The notes under the pieces are model-generated. The model worked only from the letters and a program-made list of their open reading frames with translations. It was not told the origin of the DNA and did no database searches. 32,117 bases of DNA from positions 1 through 32,117 of the forward strand of contig CACXFF010000349.1 of NCBI GenBank assembly GCA_902766805.1. The letters are read 5' to 3'. The position numbers and the translations under genes were made by a program. The DNA is from an uncultured Coriobacteriaceae bacterium (GTDB lineage Bacteria > Actinomycetota > Coriobacteriia > Coriobacteriales > Atopobiaceae). This document shows, in pieces, positions 7,255-16,025 of this stretch (positions are counted from its first letter, which is position 1; every line of letters starts with the position of its first letter).

Positions 7255-9729
7255 CTAGCTCCTGCGGACCTTCAACATCAGACGCAGGCCGTTCATGATG
7301 ACGATGATCGCCACGCCGGTGTCGGCGAAGACCGCTGCGGCCATGCCCGCCCAGCCGCCTGCCACCAGCACGAATACCAGCGCCTTGACCAGGATGGCAA
7401 AGACGATGTTCTCCCGCACCACGAGCATGGTGCGCCGCGCGAGGCGCATAAAGGTCGGCAGCGACGCCAGGTCATCGGAGAGCAGGGCAACGTCGGCGAC
7501 CTCGAGGGCGGTGTCGGACGAGGCCGCGCCCATGGTGATGCCCAGGTCGGCAGCCGCCAGCGCGGGCGCGTCGTTGATGCCGTCTCCCACCATCGCCACC
7601 ACGCCCGCCTGTTGCAGCGAACGGATGGCATTCACCTTGTCGTCGGGCAGGCAGGCGGCGCTCACGCTGTCCAGCCCGAGCTGTGCCGCGACAGCCTCGG
7701 CGACGCGCGCGTTGTCGCCAGTGAGCATGTGCAGGCGTTCCACGCCGAGGGCGCGGAGCTCCTCGAGCGCGGGCTGGGCGGCCGTGCGCGGGGCGTCTGC
7801 CAGGGCCAGCGCGCCAATGGCATGCCCGTCGCGGGCTACGGCCAGCACGGTGTTGCCTTGGGCTTCCAGGAGAGCCACGCACTCGTCCAGGGCGCTGCTG
7901 TCGGCCACGAGCTCGCGCACGTAGCTGGGCTTGCCGACGAAACAGTCCTGGCCGTCGAGGACGCCGGACACGCCGCGGGCCGCGAGCTCGCTCACCTGCG
8001 CGGCCTGACGCCGCGTGACGCCAGCCTGCTCTCCGTGAGCGCAGACCGCGCGAGCCAACGGGTGCGTAGAGCTCGACTCGAGCGCCAGCGCCACTTCGAG
8101 CACCTCGTCGAGCTTCGCGTCGTCCAGACAGGCCACGCGCACGAGCTGGGGAGCTCCCTTCGTGAGGGTGCCCGTCTTGTCGAAAGCGATGGCGTTCACG
8201 TGCGCGGCGACATCGAAGCAGGCACCGCCCTTGACGAGCACGCCGTCCTGCGCCGCGCGGCTGATCGCGCTCACGAACGTGACGGGCGTGGAGATGACCA
8301 GCGCACAGGGGCAGGCGACCACGAGCAGCGACAGGGCACGGTAGATCCAGTCCAGCCAGTTCACCTTGTCGAAGCCCAGGAACAGGCCCGCGAACAGGGG
8401 CACCACGATGCCGACTATGAGGGCGCCTGCGACCACGAGCGGCGTGTAGACTGCCGCGAAGCGGTCGATGAAGGCCTCGTAGGGTGCCTTGGCTGCCTGG
8501 GCACCCTGCACCATCGTCACGATGCGGGCCAGCGTGGACTCGTCGGCGTCGCTGGTGGTGCGCAGCTCCACGACTGCGCCTTCGTTCAGGGAGCCGGCGA
8601 AGGCCTGGGCGCCGACGCCCTTGTCCTGCGGCACCGACTCGCCCGTGATGGGAGCCTCGTTGAACGAGGAGCTGCCGCTCACGATCACGCCGTCAAGCGG
8701 GACGCGCTCGCCAACGAGCACGCGGATGAGGGTGCCCTCCTCCACGTCGTCGGCCTCCACGTCGTGGGCGCTGCCGTCCTCCCCCACCACGTGTGCGGTG
8801 TCGGGCGCAAGCTGCATGAGCTGCGCGATGCTGCCGCGCGACTTGCGCATGGACCAGCCTTCGAGCCACTCGCCCACCTGGTCGAGGAAGATGACCATCG
8901 CGGCCTCGCCAAAGGCTCCCATGAGCAGGGCTCCGATGACGGCGATCGTCATGAGCACGTTCATGTCGGCCGTCTTGCGCTTGAGGGCGTACCAGGCCAT
9001 CGGCGCGATGTAGACCAGGCCGCAGACCGCGGAGATGATGTAGCACACGTTGGAGGGAATCTCCGCGTGCACGAGGTGCTCCAAGACCAAGCCCGCGGCC
9101 AAGAACAGCCCAGAACCACCCATGAGCAGCTCCTGGCGGTGCTCGACGAACCAGGGAAGCTCCGCCTCGAGCTCGCGCAGCTTTTCCTCCGACAGGTCCA
9201 GGTCGTGGCCAGTCGAGCGCACGGCCGCAAGCACGGAGCGCTCTACGACGGCGTCCAGGGCGCCGGGTTCCTTCGAGACCAGCAGTTGGCCGCTGGCGTA
9301 GTTGAGCTCGCAATCGGCGACGCCTTCGGCCAGGCGCACCGCGTTTTCGCACTGCTTGGCGCAGGACGGGCAGTCGAGCCCCTTCACCGTGTACACGAAG
9401 CTGATGTTCTCTTCGTTGAGCGGGGCGACGCCCTCGTCTCGCTCGCAGCTGTCGCAGCCACAGTGCTCGTCGCCGCAGCCGCAGTGGTCGTGGTGGTGCC
9501 CCTCGTGCTCGTCGCCGCAGCCGCAGTGGTCATCGTTGCAGGTGTCATCGTGCTGATGCTGCTCAGGCGTCGCCTCGTGCCCGCCCACCGCAGGTGCGAA
9601 GGGCTCGTCGCTCAGTCCCTTGGGTTCGGCGGCCCCTGGCGTTTCGAGCCGCGTTTCACCCTCGCTGGCTTCAGTTGCGCCGTCTGGCGCGCCGGGCGCC
9701 ATCCCCTGTTCCAGCGACTTATCAGACAT
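7255..9729 (-). CDS. P1B-type heavy-metal exporting ATPase (Zn/Cd/Pb class)
   Basis: A P-type ATPase that pumps soft divalent cations out of the cell using ATP. Order of parts (824 residues): an acidic, Ala/Glu-rich leader; a Cys/His cluster at about 57-97; one HMA-like domain with GLDCPSC (C120, C123); the transmembrane region; the actuator TGES; the ion-site CPC (C473, C475); the phosphorylation motif DKTGTLT (D517); SSTHPLA; MLTGDN; GDGINDAPAL; and a last helix pair with a Lys and ADTG. The Lys...DxG pair after CPC is the signature of the zinc/cadmium/lead subgroup, so copper is unlikely. It overlaps arsR by 8 bp and is surely co-transcribed. The ArsR repressor ahead has the zinc-type metal site, which supports zinc or cadmium as substrate. 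Confidence 0.95.
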   Translation of the reverse strand: MSDKSLEQGMAPGAPDGATEASEGETRLETPGAAEPKGLSDEPFAPAVGGHEATPEQHQHDDTCNDDHCGCGDEHEGHHHDHCGCGDEHCGCDSCERDEGVAPLNEENISFVYTVKGLDCPSCAKQCENAVRLAEGVADCELNYASGQLLVSKEPGALDAVVERSVLAAVRSTGHDLDLSEEKLRELEAELPWFVEHRQELLMGGSGLFLAAGLVLEHLVHAEIPSNVCYIISAVCGLVYIAPMAWYALKRKTADMNVLMTIAVIGALLMGAFGEAAMVIFLDQVGEWLEGWSMRKSRGSIAQLMQLAPDTAHVVGEDGSAHDVEADDVEEGTLIRVLVGERVPLDGVIVSGSSSFNEAPITGESVPQDKGVGAQAFAGSLNEGAVVELRTTSDADESTLARIVTMVQGAQAAKAPYEAFIDRFAAVYTPLVVAGALIVGIVVPLFAGLFLGFDKVNWLDWIYRALSLLVVACPCALVISTPVTFVSAISRAAQDGVLVKGGACFDVAAHVNAIAFDKTGTLTKGAPQLVRVACLDDAKLDEVLEVALALESSSTHPLARAVCAHGEQAGVTRRQAAQVSELAARGVSGVLDGQDCFVGKPSYVRELVADSSALDECVALLEAQGNTVLAVARDGHAIGALALADAPRTAAQPALEELRALGVERLHMLTGDNARVAEAVAAQLGLDSVSAACLPDDKVNAIRSLQQAGVVAMVGDGINDAPALAAADLGITMGAASSDTALEVADVALLSDDLASLPTFMRLARRTMLVVRENIVFAILVKALVFVLVAGGWAGMAAAVFADTGVAIIVIMNGLRLMLKVRRS

Positions 9730-10048
9730 GATCCGCCTCCCGTTCTGCCGCGTGCTCTAGGGCCACGGCAATCAAAGTGGATACGTGCTCGTCGGCGAGA
9801 CTGTAAATCTGGCGCTGTCCTTCGCGCCGCGCCACAACCAGGCCGCGGTCCTTGAGCATCCGCAGCTGGTGGGATATCGCCGACTGCGAAACGTGTGCGC
9901 TCTCCACCAGCTCCCCTACCGACCGCTCCCGAAGCGAGAGCGCGGCAAGGATCTGGAAACGCGTGTAGTCCGACAGCGCGTCAAAGATCTGCGTGGCCTC
10001 GTAGACCACCGACTCGTCTCGCAGGTGACGTGTCAGGTCTTGATCCAT
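9722..10048 (-). CDS. ArsR/SmtB family metal-responsive repressor (zinc-type site)
   Basis: A 108-residue winged-helix repressor whose DNA binding is released by metal. The recognition helix region is HVSQSAISHQLRMLKDRGLV (52-71), followed by the wing ARREGQRQIY. The C-terminal helix contains D86, H88, H99 and E102 in the spacing DxHx10Hx2E, close to the alpha-5 zinc site of SmtB/CzrA. The Cys motif of arsenic or cadmium sensors (ELCVCD in the third helix) is missing: the equivalent stretch is ELVESAHVS. The expected signal is therefore zinc, possibly cobalt. It is first in the operon with the metal ATPase and probably represses its own promoter through the dyad at 10064-10089. Confidence 0.93.
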   Translation of the reverse strand: MDQDLTRHLRDESVVYEATQIFDALSDYTRFQILAALSLRERSVGELVESAHVSQSAISHQLRMLKDRGLVVARREGQRQIYSLADEHVSTLIAVALEHAAEREADHV

Positions 10049-10063
10049 AGGAATTACCTTTCA

Positions 10064-10089
10064 TATGAGTAAGTGTTCATGAACTCACC
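10064..10089 (-). promoter_or_regulatory. Putative ArsR-family operator
   Basis: The perfect palindrome GTTCATGAAC (10075-10084) lies inside a longer imperfect dyad with ATGA-N8-TCAT spacing (10064-10079), resembling SmtB/CzrA operators. It overlaps the start site predicted from the promoter just upstream, the position expected for repression. The link to the adjacent repressor is inference. Confidence 0.5.
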
Positions 10090-10092
10090 CAA

Positions 10093-10121
10093 AGTATAGC
10101 TCCCGTGCAAGCGCTCGCCAA
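10093..10121 (-). promoter_or_regulatory. Sigma-70-type promoter of the arsR/metal-ATPase operon
   Basis: On the minus strand TTGGCG (10121-10116) and TATACT (10098-10093) are separated by exactly 17 bp, a good housekeeping promoter. Transcription would begin near 10086, inside the operator dyad and about 40 bp ahead of the arsR start. Confidence 0.65.
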
Positions 10122-10180
10122 GGGGTCAAAGAAAGAATTGCCGAAAAGCACGGGCACCCAAAGTACGCAAAACGCTACCC

Positions 10181-10508
10181 GTGCGACACCCGCCGTGCGC
10201 ACGGATACGGAAAGCGGAGTCTTGCGAAGTTTGGGGTGCGCACGGGTACGAAAAGTGAAGTGTTGCGACAACCGCCGTGCGCACAGGAAAGGAATCGTTA
10301 GTCGTGCGACAGCCGCCGTGCGCACGGGAAAGGAAAACGAAGCCTTGCGAAGGTCGGATGACGCACGGGTACGGAAAGTGAAGTCTTGCGGCAACCGCCG
10401 TGCGCACGGGAAAGGAATCGTTAGTCGTGCGACACCCAGCCGACGCACGGTAAAGGAATCGTTAGTCTTGCGACAACGCGCGACGCCCAAGGGCCGCATC
10501 CCGTGAAG
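10181..10508. repeat. Tandem array of 41-bp units with an internal palindrome
   Basis: Seven clear 41-bp units start at 10181, 10222, 10263, 10304, 10345, 10386 and 10427. A decayed eighth begins at 10468, and a vaguer one may precede 10181. Most units start (G/T)TGCGAC and carry CCGTGCGCACGG, which is its own reverse complement; units 1, 4 and 6 have it intact and the others carry variants. The unit tails are of two types, GGAATCGTTAGTC (units 3, 6, 7) and GGAAAGYGRAGTC-like (1, 2, 5). Units 2-3 match units 5-6 better than their neighbours, which gives a 123-bp higher-order period. The array fills the gap between the aminotransferase 3' end and the arsR promoter. Bases 10509-10617 hold nothing I can name. 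Confidence 0.85.
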
Positions 10509-10617
10509 TAAGACGTCCTTTGGGTGCATGACGTTGGCGTTCCTTGACCTTGAGGAGCCAGGCTATCTCAATTGGGCCAACTCAGGCTCTCTGGAGTATG
10601 GGTTTTCGCGTCTGCGG

Positions 10618-11775
10618 TCAGAGGCCGCTGGCTGCGATGAGCTCGCAGACTTCGCGCAGGCGCTCGGGAGGCTGCACCAAAGCGAAGCGCACGTAGCCCT
10701 CGCCGTGCGGGCCGAAGCTCGCGCCCGGCGTTACGATCACGCCCGTCCGTTCCATCAGCTCCATGGCGAAGCCCAGCGAGTCCTCGCGCCCGTGGGGCAG
10801 CTTGGCCCAGACGAACATCGTGCCCTGGGCGTTGGGGCGCTCCCAGCCCGCGGCCACCAGGCCGTCGCAGAGCGCGTCACGGCGCTCCTGGTAGAGCGCG
10901 CATTGGGCGCGCACGGAATCCAAGGGCCAGGTGAGCGCTGCGATGGCGACGCGCTGCTGGGGCAGCGGCATGCCGAAGTCGATCTGGCTGTGCAGGCGCT
11001 TGAACGCCGCGATGACGTCCGGGCGTCCGACGAGGTACGAGATGCGCAGGCCCGTGACATTGAAGGACTTGGAGAGCGAGAAGAACTCCACGCCCACCTC
11101 GGCCGCGCCCTCGTAGGCCAAGAACGAGCCCCCTTGCGCGCCGTCGTAGATGATGTCGGAGTAGGCGTTGTCGTGCACGATGAGCAGGTCGTGCTCGCGG
11201 GCAAAGGCGATGAGCTCGCGGTAGAGCTCGGGGGTGCCGATCGACCCCACGGGGTTGGCGGGCAGTGACACCACCATGTAGCGGGCGGCGTCAGCGACCT
11301 CGGCGGGGATGTCCGAAACGCGTGGCACGAAGCCCGTCTCGCGGGAGAGCGGGTAGTACCAGGGGGTGGCCCCGGACAGCAGCACCGCGTTTTGGAAGAC
11401 CGGGTAGCAGGGGTCAGGCACCAGCACGGTGTCGCCCTCGTCGACGAGCGCGAGCGCGAGCATGCCCATGCCCTCCTGCGTGCCGTGCGCCGAGCACACC
11501 ATGTCGGGACTGACCTGCACGCCGAAGCGCCGCTCGTAGTAGGAGCAGACCGCCTGGAGCATTTCGGGCGTGTCCACGATGGCGTACTTCCAGCACTCGG
11601 GGTCGCGCGCCGCTTGGGCATAGGCCTCGACCAGGTGCGCGGGTGGCTCGAAGTCGGGCGTGCCGATGGACAGGTCTATGACCGCAAGGCCCTGTGCCTC
11701 GCGCTTCATGCGCAGCTCTTTGAGCGCGGCGAAAACCTCGCTCCCGAACCGGTCCAGCCTCGCCGAGAAATGCAT
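10618..11775 (-). CDS. PLP-dependent aminotransferase, class I/II
   Basis: A 385-residue fold-type I aminotransferase. It has the PLP lysine in FFSLSKSFNVTGLRISY (K236, with R244 as phosphate contact), HDNAYSDI for the ring-nitrogen Asp region, LPANPVGS in place of the usual NPTG, and a late substrate-carboxylate Arg in GEGYVRFALV. The pattern is closest to the alanine/aspartate/LL-diaminopimelate branch (for example SIGTPDFEPP near the start). Exact substrates cannot be assigned from sequence alone. The ATG at 11775 lies 128 bp downstream of the second LTA-synthase-like gene on the same strand, so it may or may not share that transcript. Confidence 0.9.
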   Translation of the reverse strand: MHFSARLDRFGSEVFAALKELRMKREAQGLAVIDLSIGTPDFEPPAHLVEAYAQAARDPECWKYAIVDTPEMLQAVCSYYERRFGVQVSPDMVCSAHGTQEGMGMLALALVDEGDTVLVPDPCYPVFQNAVLLSGATPWYYPLSRETGFVPRVSDIPAEVADAARYMVVSLPANPVGSIGTPELYRELIAFAREHDLLIVHDNAYSDIIYDGAQGGSFLAYEGAAEVGVEFFSLSKSFNVTGLRISYLVGRPDVIAAFKRLHSQIDFGMPLPQQRVAIAALTWPLDSVRAQCALYQERRDALCDGLVAAGWERPNAQGTMFVWAKLPHGREDSLGFAMELMERTGVIVTPGASFGPHGEGYVRFALVQPPERLREVCELIAASGL

Positions 11776-11903
11776 GTCGTCCCCTCTCCGCGCCTCGCGA
11801 GCGCACCCGCGCGTCGCGGGGCCTTCCCTGCGCGCAACGCTTCCCTTCTACGGAGCACGAGTATGCACGACGTACGTTGCGGGCGTGTGTCGTACGGCCG
11901 TCC

Positions 11904-14024
11904 TCAGCGCACCGAGGCCAAGGCGAGGTAGTCGAGCTTCGCCTCGTCGTCGCGCACGGGCAGCCATTCGGTCGGGGCGTCGCGCACGTACCAGACGCCG
12001 TCGGCCCCCTCGTATCCGTGCTCGTTGTAGGCGGGCACGGCCACGCGTGCGGCGAGCTGGGCCTTCTGGTATTCGGTGAGCGGGGCGCCGATGGCGTCGG
12101 CGACCATCGCGCCAAGGTAGTTGGGGCTCGCGTCGCGCACCAGGTCGGCCGCCGGCGTACCCGCTATGTCGTAGTTGGCCCACAGGAAATAGACCGTCTG
12201 GTGGATGCGCTCCTCATGGTCCACCCACGCCTCGTCCTTGCCAAAGATCTCGTCGTTGTACCAGTAGGAGAAGTAGGGCTGGTGGTCGCCGAAGAAGAGC
12301 AGGATGACCGGGCGCTGCAGCTGCTCGAGCTGGCCGACGAACCACTGAAGGTCCTGGTCGGAAGCCTGAATGCAGGAGAGGTACTCGTTGAGCAGCGGGT
12401 TGAACTCCTCGTCATCGAGCCCGGCCGGGTGCACGTCGGTGAGGCGCGCGGCGGGGATGTTGCCGCGGTCGTAGCCGGAGTGGTTCTGCATCGTCACGTC
12501 GAACACGAACTGCGGTGCTGCATCCTGCTCCAGGAGCTTGAGGATCAGCTGGTAGGTGGCCTTGTCGGTCACGCCGTTGTGGAACCACGGGGCGCCGCCG
12601 AACGAGTTGATGTCCAGGAAGCTCTGGAAGCCCAGGGCCGGGTATACCGTTGCGCGGTTCCAGTTCTCGGGGGCGTTGGGGTGGATGGCCGTCGTGACGT
12701 AGCCCAGCTCGTCGAACTGCTTGGGCAGGGAGGCCATCTCGGAGAGGTCGTACATGGAATAGGGGAACTTGCCCGCGCCGACCGCCTGGAGCGACACGCC
12801 TGTGAGCGTCTCGAACTCGGTGTTGCAGGTGCTGCCGCCGTATACCGAGACGCCCAGGTTGCCGCGCTCGAGCGTGTGGGTCAGGCCCTTCAGGAAGCTG
12901 GGGCCCTCATAGCCCGCGCGCAGCCCGTCGAAGCGCGAGAAGTCGTCGAAGGTCTCGTTCATCACGATCACGACGCTTGGCTTGAGCTCGTCGAACTGCT
13001 GCGTGGAGGCCGCGCGCCGCTCGGCCGAGCCCGTGTCAAAGGCCTGCGCGTAGCTGGCCTGCAGCTCGCGCGCCCCCTCGTCGCTGTAGCCCTCGGGCAT
13101 GCGGATGGGCAGGTCGTGCAGCGCCGTGACGAAGCTCGGGAGCAGGCCCTGCGCCTTGTACGACAGCGGGGCGTGCTCGATCCAGTAGAGCATGGAGAGC
13201 TGCAGGTCGTTGGCATAGTCGGGCACGGTCACCAGCGCGTAGCCCGACCACGCGGTGAGCGCTGCGAGGAACACGCTGCACAGCACGCGGCCCCATACCG
13301 GCTCACTGCGCTCGGCCACGGGGTAGGCGTAGCTGAGGGCTGCCATGGCCAGCGAGGCGTATCCCAGGCCAATGAGCATGGGACTCGTGAGCGTGTAGGC
13401 ATAGTGGCCGCTCACGTTGGCGGCCGTGGTCAGCGCGAACAGGTCGCGCGGGAAGATGGGCTCGCCACGGAATTCGTATACGTAGTGCATGGCAGTCGCC
13501 GCTATCACACACAGCGCGACGCCTGGCAGGCCGCCCACGCCGCGCCTGCCGCACAGGAAATAGCCAAAGGCCACGATCACCGCGAGCATCGCGCACTCGA
13601 TGACCACGTAGTTCCACCGTATCAGACTCCACTCGGGGTTCCAGGGAATCTCGATCGCGAAGCGCAGGCAGCACACCGCCGCGCCCAGGACTAGCAGGTC
13701 GCGCAGGCGTTCGAGGGCCCCTGCCCGCGCCTGGCCCGCAATGAGCTGGCCTATGCGCTCGCGTTGCGTGACGAGGCCTGCGGCGCCTGCGCAGAGCGCG
13801 CATCCGATCACGACGTCGCCGAAAAGCCCCTCGAGTGCCCCGGTCGCGCCGAAGGCCAACGCCACCACGAGCGTGCACGCGCAGGCGCAGGCCCATGCGT
13901 AGCTGGAACGCAGCCGCAGAGCCGAGCGGCGTTTCGCCAGCAGCAACAGCGCGGCCACGACCGCGATGCCGACGATCGGCACGAGGATCACGGTGCTCGG
14001 AAGGGTCTCAAAGGAGTCATACAT
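11904..14024 (-). CDS. LTA-synthase-like membrane phosphotransferase (paralog 1)
   Basis: A 706-residue polytopic membrane protein with an extracellular alkaline-phosphatase-superfamily domain. Hydrophobic spans occupy about 11-30, 43-62, 70-84, 108-124, 139-158, 165-180, 214-234 and 247-267. The catalytic part begins with VIVMNETFDD (T358 as probable nucleophile), then CNTEFETLTG (400-409), IHPNAPENWNR, TMQNHSGY and the metal-binding FFGDHQP (D580, H581). This motif set matches LTA synthase-family enzymes, which move glycerol-phosphate units from phosphatidylglycerol onto a lipid-anchored polymer outside the cell. A different phosphoglycerol or phosphoethanolamine acceptor is possible. It lies 60 bp after paralog 2 in the same orientation. 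The ATG at 14024 has AGAGGA upstream. Confidence 0.88.
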   Translation of the reverse strand: MYDSFETLPSTVILVPIVGIAVVAALLLLAKRRSALRLRSSYAWACACACTLVVALAFGATGALEGLFGDVVIGCALCAGAAGLVTQRERIGQLIAGQARAGALERLRDLLVLGAAVCCLRFAIEIPWNPEWSLIRWNYVVIECAMLAVIVAFGYFLCGRRGVGGLPGVALCVIAATAMHYVYEFRGEPIFPRDLFALTTAANVSGHYAYTLTSPMLIGLGYASLAMAALSYAYPVAERSEPVWGRVLCSVFLAALTAWSGYALVTVPDYANDLQLSMLYWIEHAPLSYKAQGLLPSFVTALHDLPIRMPEGYSDEGARELQASYAQAFDTGSAERRAASTQQFDELKPSVVIVMNETFDDFSRFDGLRAGYEGPSFLKGLTHTLERGNLGVSVYGGSTCNTEFETLTGVSLQAVGAGKFPYSMYDLSEMASLPKQFDELGYVTTAIHPNAPENWNRATVYPALGFQSFLDINSFGGAPWFHNGVTDKATYQLILKLLEQDAAPQFVFDVTMQNHSGYDRGNIPAARLTDVHPAGLDDEEFNPLLNEYLSCIQASDQDLQWFVGQLEQLQRPVILLFFGDHQPYFSYWYNDEIFGKDEAWVDHEERIHQTVYFLWANYDIAGTPAADLVRDASPNYLGAMVADAIGAPLTEYQKAQLAARVAVPAYNEHGYEGADGVWYVRDAPTEWLPVRDDEAKLDYLALASVR

Positions 14025-14084
14025 CGCTCGTCGTTCCTCTCGGGGGCGTTCGCCACGCTCGTGCGCGCCCGGTTGCCACCCCGT

Positions 14085-16025
14085 TCAGCCTAGCTCCTGC
14101 AGGCTGCCGAAGTTGAGGTAGTCCAATGTGTTCAGCTCGCTGCGCAGGGCCGTGTAGTCCGTCTCGCTTTCTTGCTCGTGCCAAAGGTAATCGCCGCCCA
14201 GATAGCCCATGAGGTTGATAGCGGGCAGCTCGGGGCGTGCGGCTAGCTTGGCCTTCTGCCAGTCGCTGAGCGGTGCCCCCGCAAGCTCGAGGGCGCGTGC
14301 CGCGAGCTGGCTGCAGGACAGCACGGCCCCGCCACCAAGACCGTCGCTCGCGGGGTCCTGTGGTACGGGCTGGGCACCCGCCACCGCATAGTTGGCCCAG
14401 ACCAGCCAGTTGGTGCGGTAGGCGCGCTCGGCGTGGGTCGGCTCGGTCTCGCGTGGGTGCAGCGCGTCGTTGATCATCCACGTGAACTCGGGCTGGTGGT
14501 CGCCAAAGAAGACGACGACCACACGTTCGTCGAGCTCGAGCAGCTGGCGCAAGAACCACTCCAGGTCGCGGTCCGAGGCTTCGATGCAGGCCAGGTACTC
14601 GTTGAGCGCGTCGTCGCTCGGCAGCTCGACGCCGGGTTTGGCCAGGCTCTCCAACGTGTAGCGGGTGAGCTCGGAGCTGGGGATGTTGCCTTGGTCGTAG
14701 CCCGAGTGGTTCTGCATGGTCACGTCCATCACGAGCTGCGGCCCGTCGCGGCGCAGCAGCTCGAGGGCCTTCTCGTAGGTGGCGCGGTCGGTCACGCCGC
14801 TGTGGTAGGTCGGGGCGCCCGGGAAGTCGTCGATGGAGAGGAACGCGTCGAAGCCCAGGTCACGGTAGACGTCGCTGCGGTTCCAGTTGGCCGCCAGGTT
14901 GGGATGCATGGCGTAGGTCTCGTAGCCCAGGGCGCCGAGCTGGCGGCCCAGGTTCTCGCAGGCGCTCAGGTCGTACATCTGGAAGGGGTACTTGCCGCCG
15001 CCAATGAAGGCGAGCGAGGCCCCGGTGAGGAATTCGAACTCGGTGTTGCAGGTGCCGCCGCCATAGGCCGAGACGGCCAACGCGCCGCGGTCGAGCAGCG
15101 TGCCGCGCAGCTCGTTGATTCCGCTCGTGAAGAAGCGCGGACCCTCGTAGCCGCAGCACAGCCCGCCCGCGTCGCTGCGAAAGAAGGCGGACAGGTCGGA
15201 GAAGGTCTCGTTCATGACCACGACGATGGAGGCGGGCTGCTCGCTGAACTGCCGCGCAGCAGCGCTGCGTTGGGCCGACGAACCGGGGCCCTCGTCATAG
15301 CTGCGCGCCATGCGCGCCTGCAGGTCCTGGGCGGCCTGGGTGTCATAGTCCTGCGGGGGGCGGATCTTCATGTCCTGCCGCGCAGCGAGGAAGGTGGGCA
15401 CGAAGCCCTGCGTGCGGTAGTTCTCGATGGGCGCCCAATAGTCCAGCTGCACGCCGTAGTCGCGCTGGTAGTCGGGCTCGCGCACGAGCCGCCAGGCACC
15501 CAGCGCGCAGGCGGCGCCCAGCAGGGTGCACAGCACGACGCTCGCGACCTTTGCCCACCCCTCGTGGCGCGTCGAGGGACGTATGGCCGCCAGACAGGCG
15601 ACGGCTCCCACGCAGGCCGCCACTCCCACGAGCACGGATAGGTCGGGAGTGTAGTCGTAGTTGCCCGCCACGGCAGCCGCGGTGCGAAGGGCCAGAAGGT
15701 CGCTGGGCATGAAGGCGGTGCCCTTGAACTTCATGACGTAGTGCTGTCCCAGGCCCGCGGCCAGGCATAGGAACGGCACCGGGATGGCCCAAACGCCGCG
15801 ACGCTGGCCCAGCAGCGTGAGTGCGAGCAGCAAAAGCCCGACCATCGCAAGCTCTAGGCCCAAGAAGACCGTGGGCGTCACGAGGAACGCCAGCGAGGAG
15901 TAGGGCAGCTCCATGGCGGCCACGCTCAGCCAGGTGGCGAGCGCGAGGCGGCCCAGGTTGGCCCCTACGCGCACGGCCGTGCTGGCCTCCTGCGCCGGCG
16001 GACGCATGTGGGCGGCTTGGGACAT
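14085..16025 (-). CDS. LTA-synthase-like membrane phosphotransferase (paralog 2)
   Basis: A 646-residue homolog of the following gene with the same layout: an N-terminal membrane region (about 27-50, 55-73, 80-95, 130-148, 160-178) and an extracellular phosphotransferase domain. Catalytic motifs are VVVMNETFSD (T274), CNTEFEFLTG (326-335), MHPNLAANWNR, TMQNHSGY and FFGDHQPEF (D509, H510). It has fewer membrane spans than paralog 1, and an unusual Cys-Cys (290-291) lies close after the nucleophile. Its start overlaps the stop of the upstream P-loop ATPase by one base (TGATG), so these two are translationally coupled. Division of labour between the paralogs (primer versus chain, or two polymers) is plausible but not visible here. 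Confidence 0.88.
   Translation of the reverse strand: MSQAAHMRPPAQEASTAVRVGANLGRLALATWLSVAAMELPYSSLAFLVTPTVFLGLELAMVGLLLLALTLLGQRRGVWAIPVPFLCLAAGLGQHYVMKFKGTAFMPSDLLALRTAAAVAGNYDYTPDLSVLVGVAACVGAVACLAAIRPSTRHEGWAKVASVVLCTLLGAACALGAWRLVREPDYQRDYGVQLDYWAPIENYRTQGFVPTFLAARQDMKIRPPQDYDTQAAQDLQARMARSYDEGPGSSAQRSAAARQFSEQPASIVVVMNETFSDLSAFFRSDAGGLCCGYEGPRFFTSGINELRGTLLDRGALAVSAYGGGTCNTEFEFLTGASLAFIGGGKYPFQMYDLSACENLGRQLGALGYETYAMHPNLAANWNRSDVYRDLGFDAFLSIDDFPGAPTYHSGVTDRATYEKALELLRRDGPQLVMDVTMQNHSGYDQGNIPSSELTRYTLESLAKPGVELPSDDALNEYLACIEASDRDLEWFLRQLLELDERVVVVFFGDHQPEFTWMINDALHPRETEPTHAERAYRTNWLVWANYAVAGAQPVPQDPASDGLGGGAVLSCSQLAARALELAGAPLSDWQKAKLAARPELPAINLMGYLGGDYLWHEQESETDYTALRSELNTLDYLNFGSLQELG

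Noticed and set aside
7612..9855. 747-codon plus-strand open frame antisense to the metal ATPase
   Set aside because: A shadow of GC-rich codon use; the minus-strand protein has every P-type ATPase motif.
10181..10508. CRISPR-like array
   Set aside because: The whole unit repeats with drift; there are no identical repeats separated by unique spacers, and no cas genes.
10077..10529. Long open frames on both strands through the repeat array (150 codons minus, 133 codons plus)
   Set aside because: They arise because the 41-bp unit lacks stop codons in several frames. No convincing ribosome binding site was seen and the protein repeats are arginine-rich in every frame. I list the DNA repeat rather than a gene, but a degenerate repeat protein is not fully excluded.
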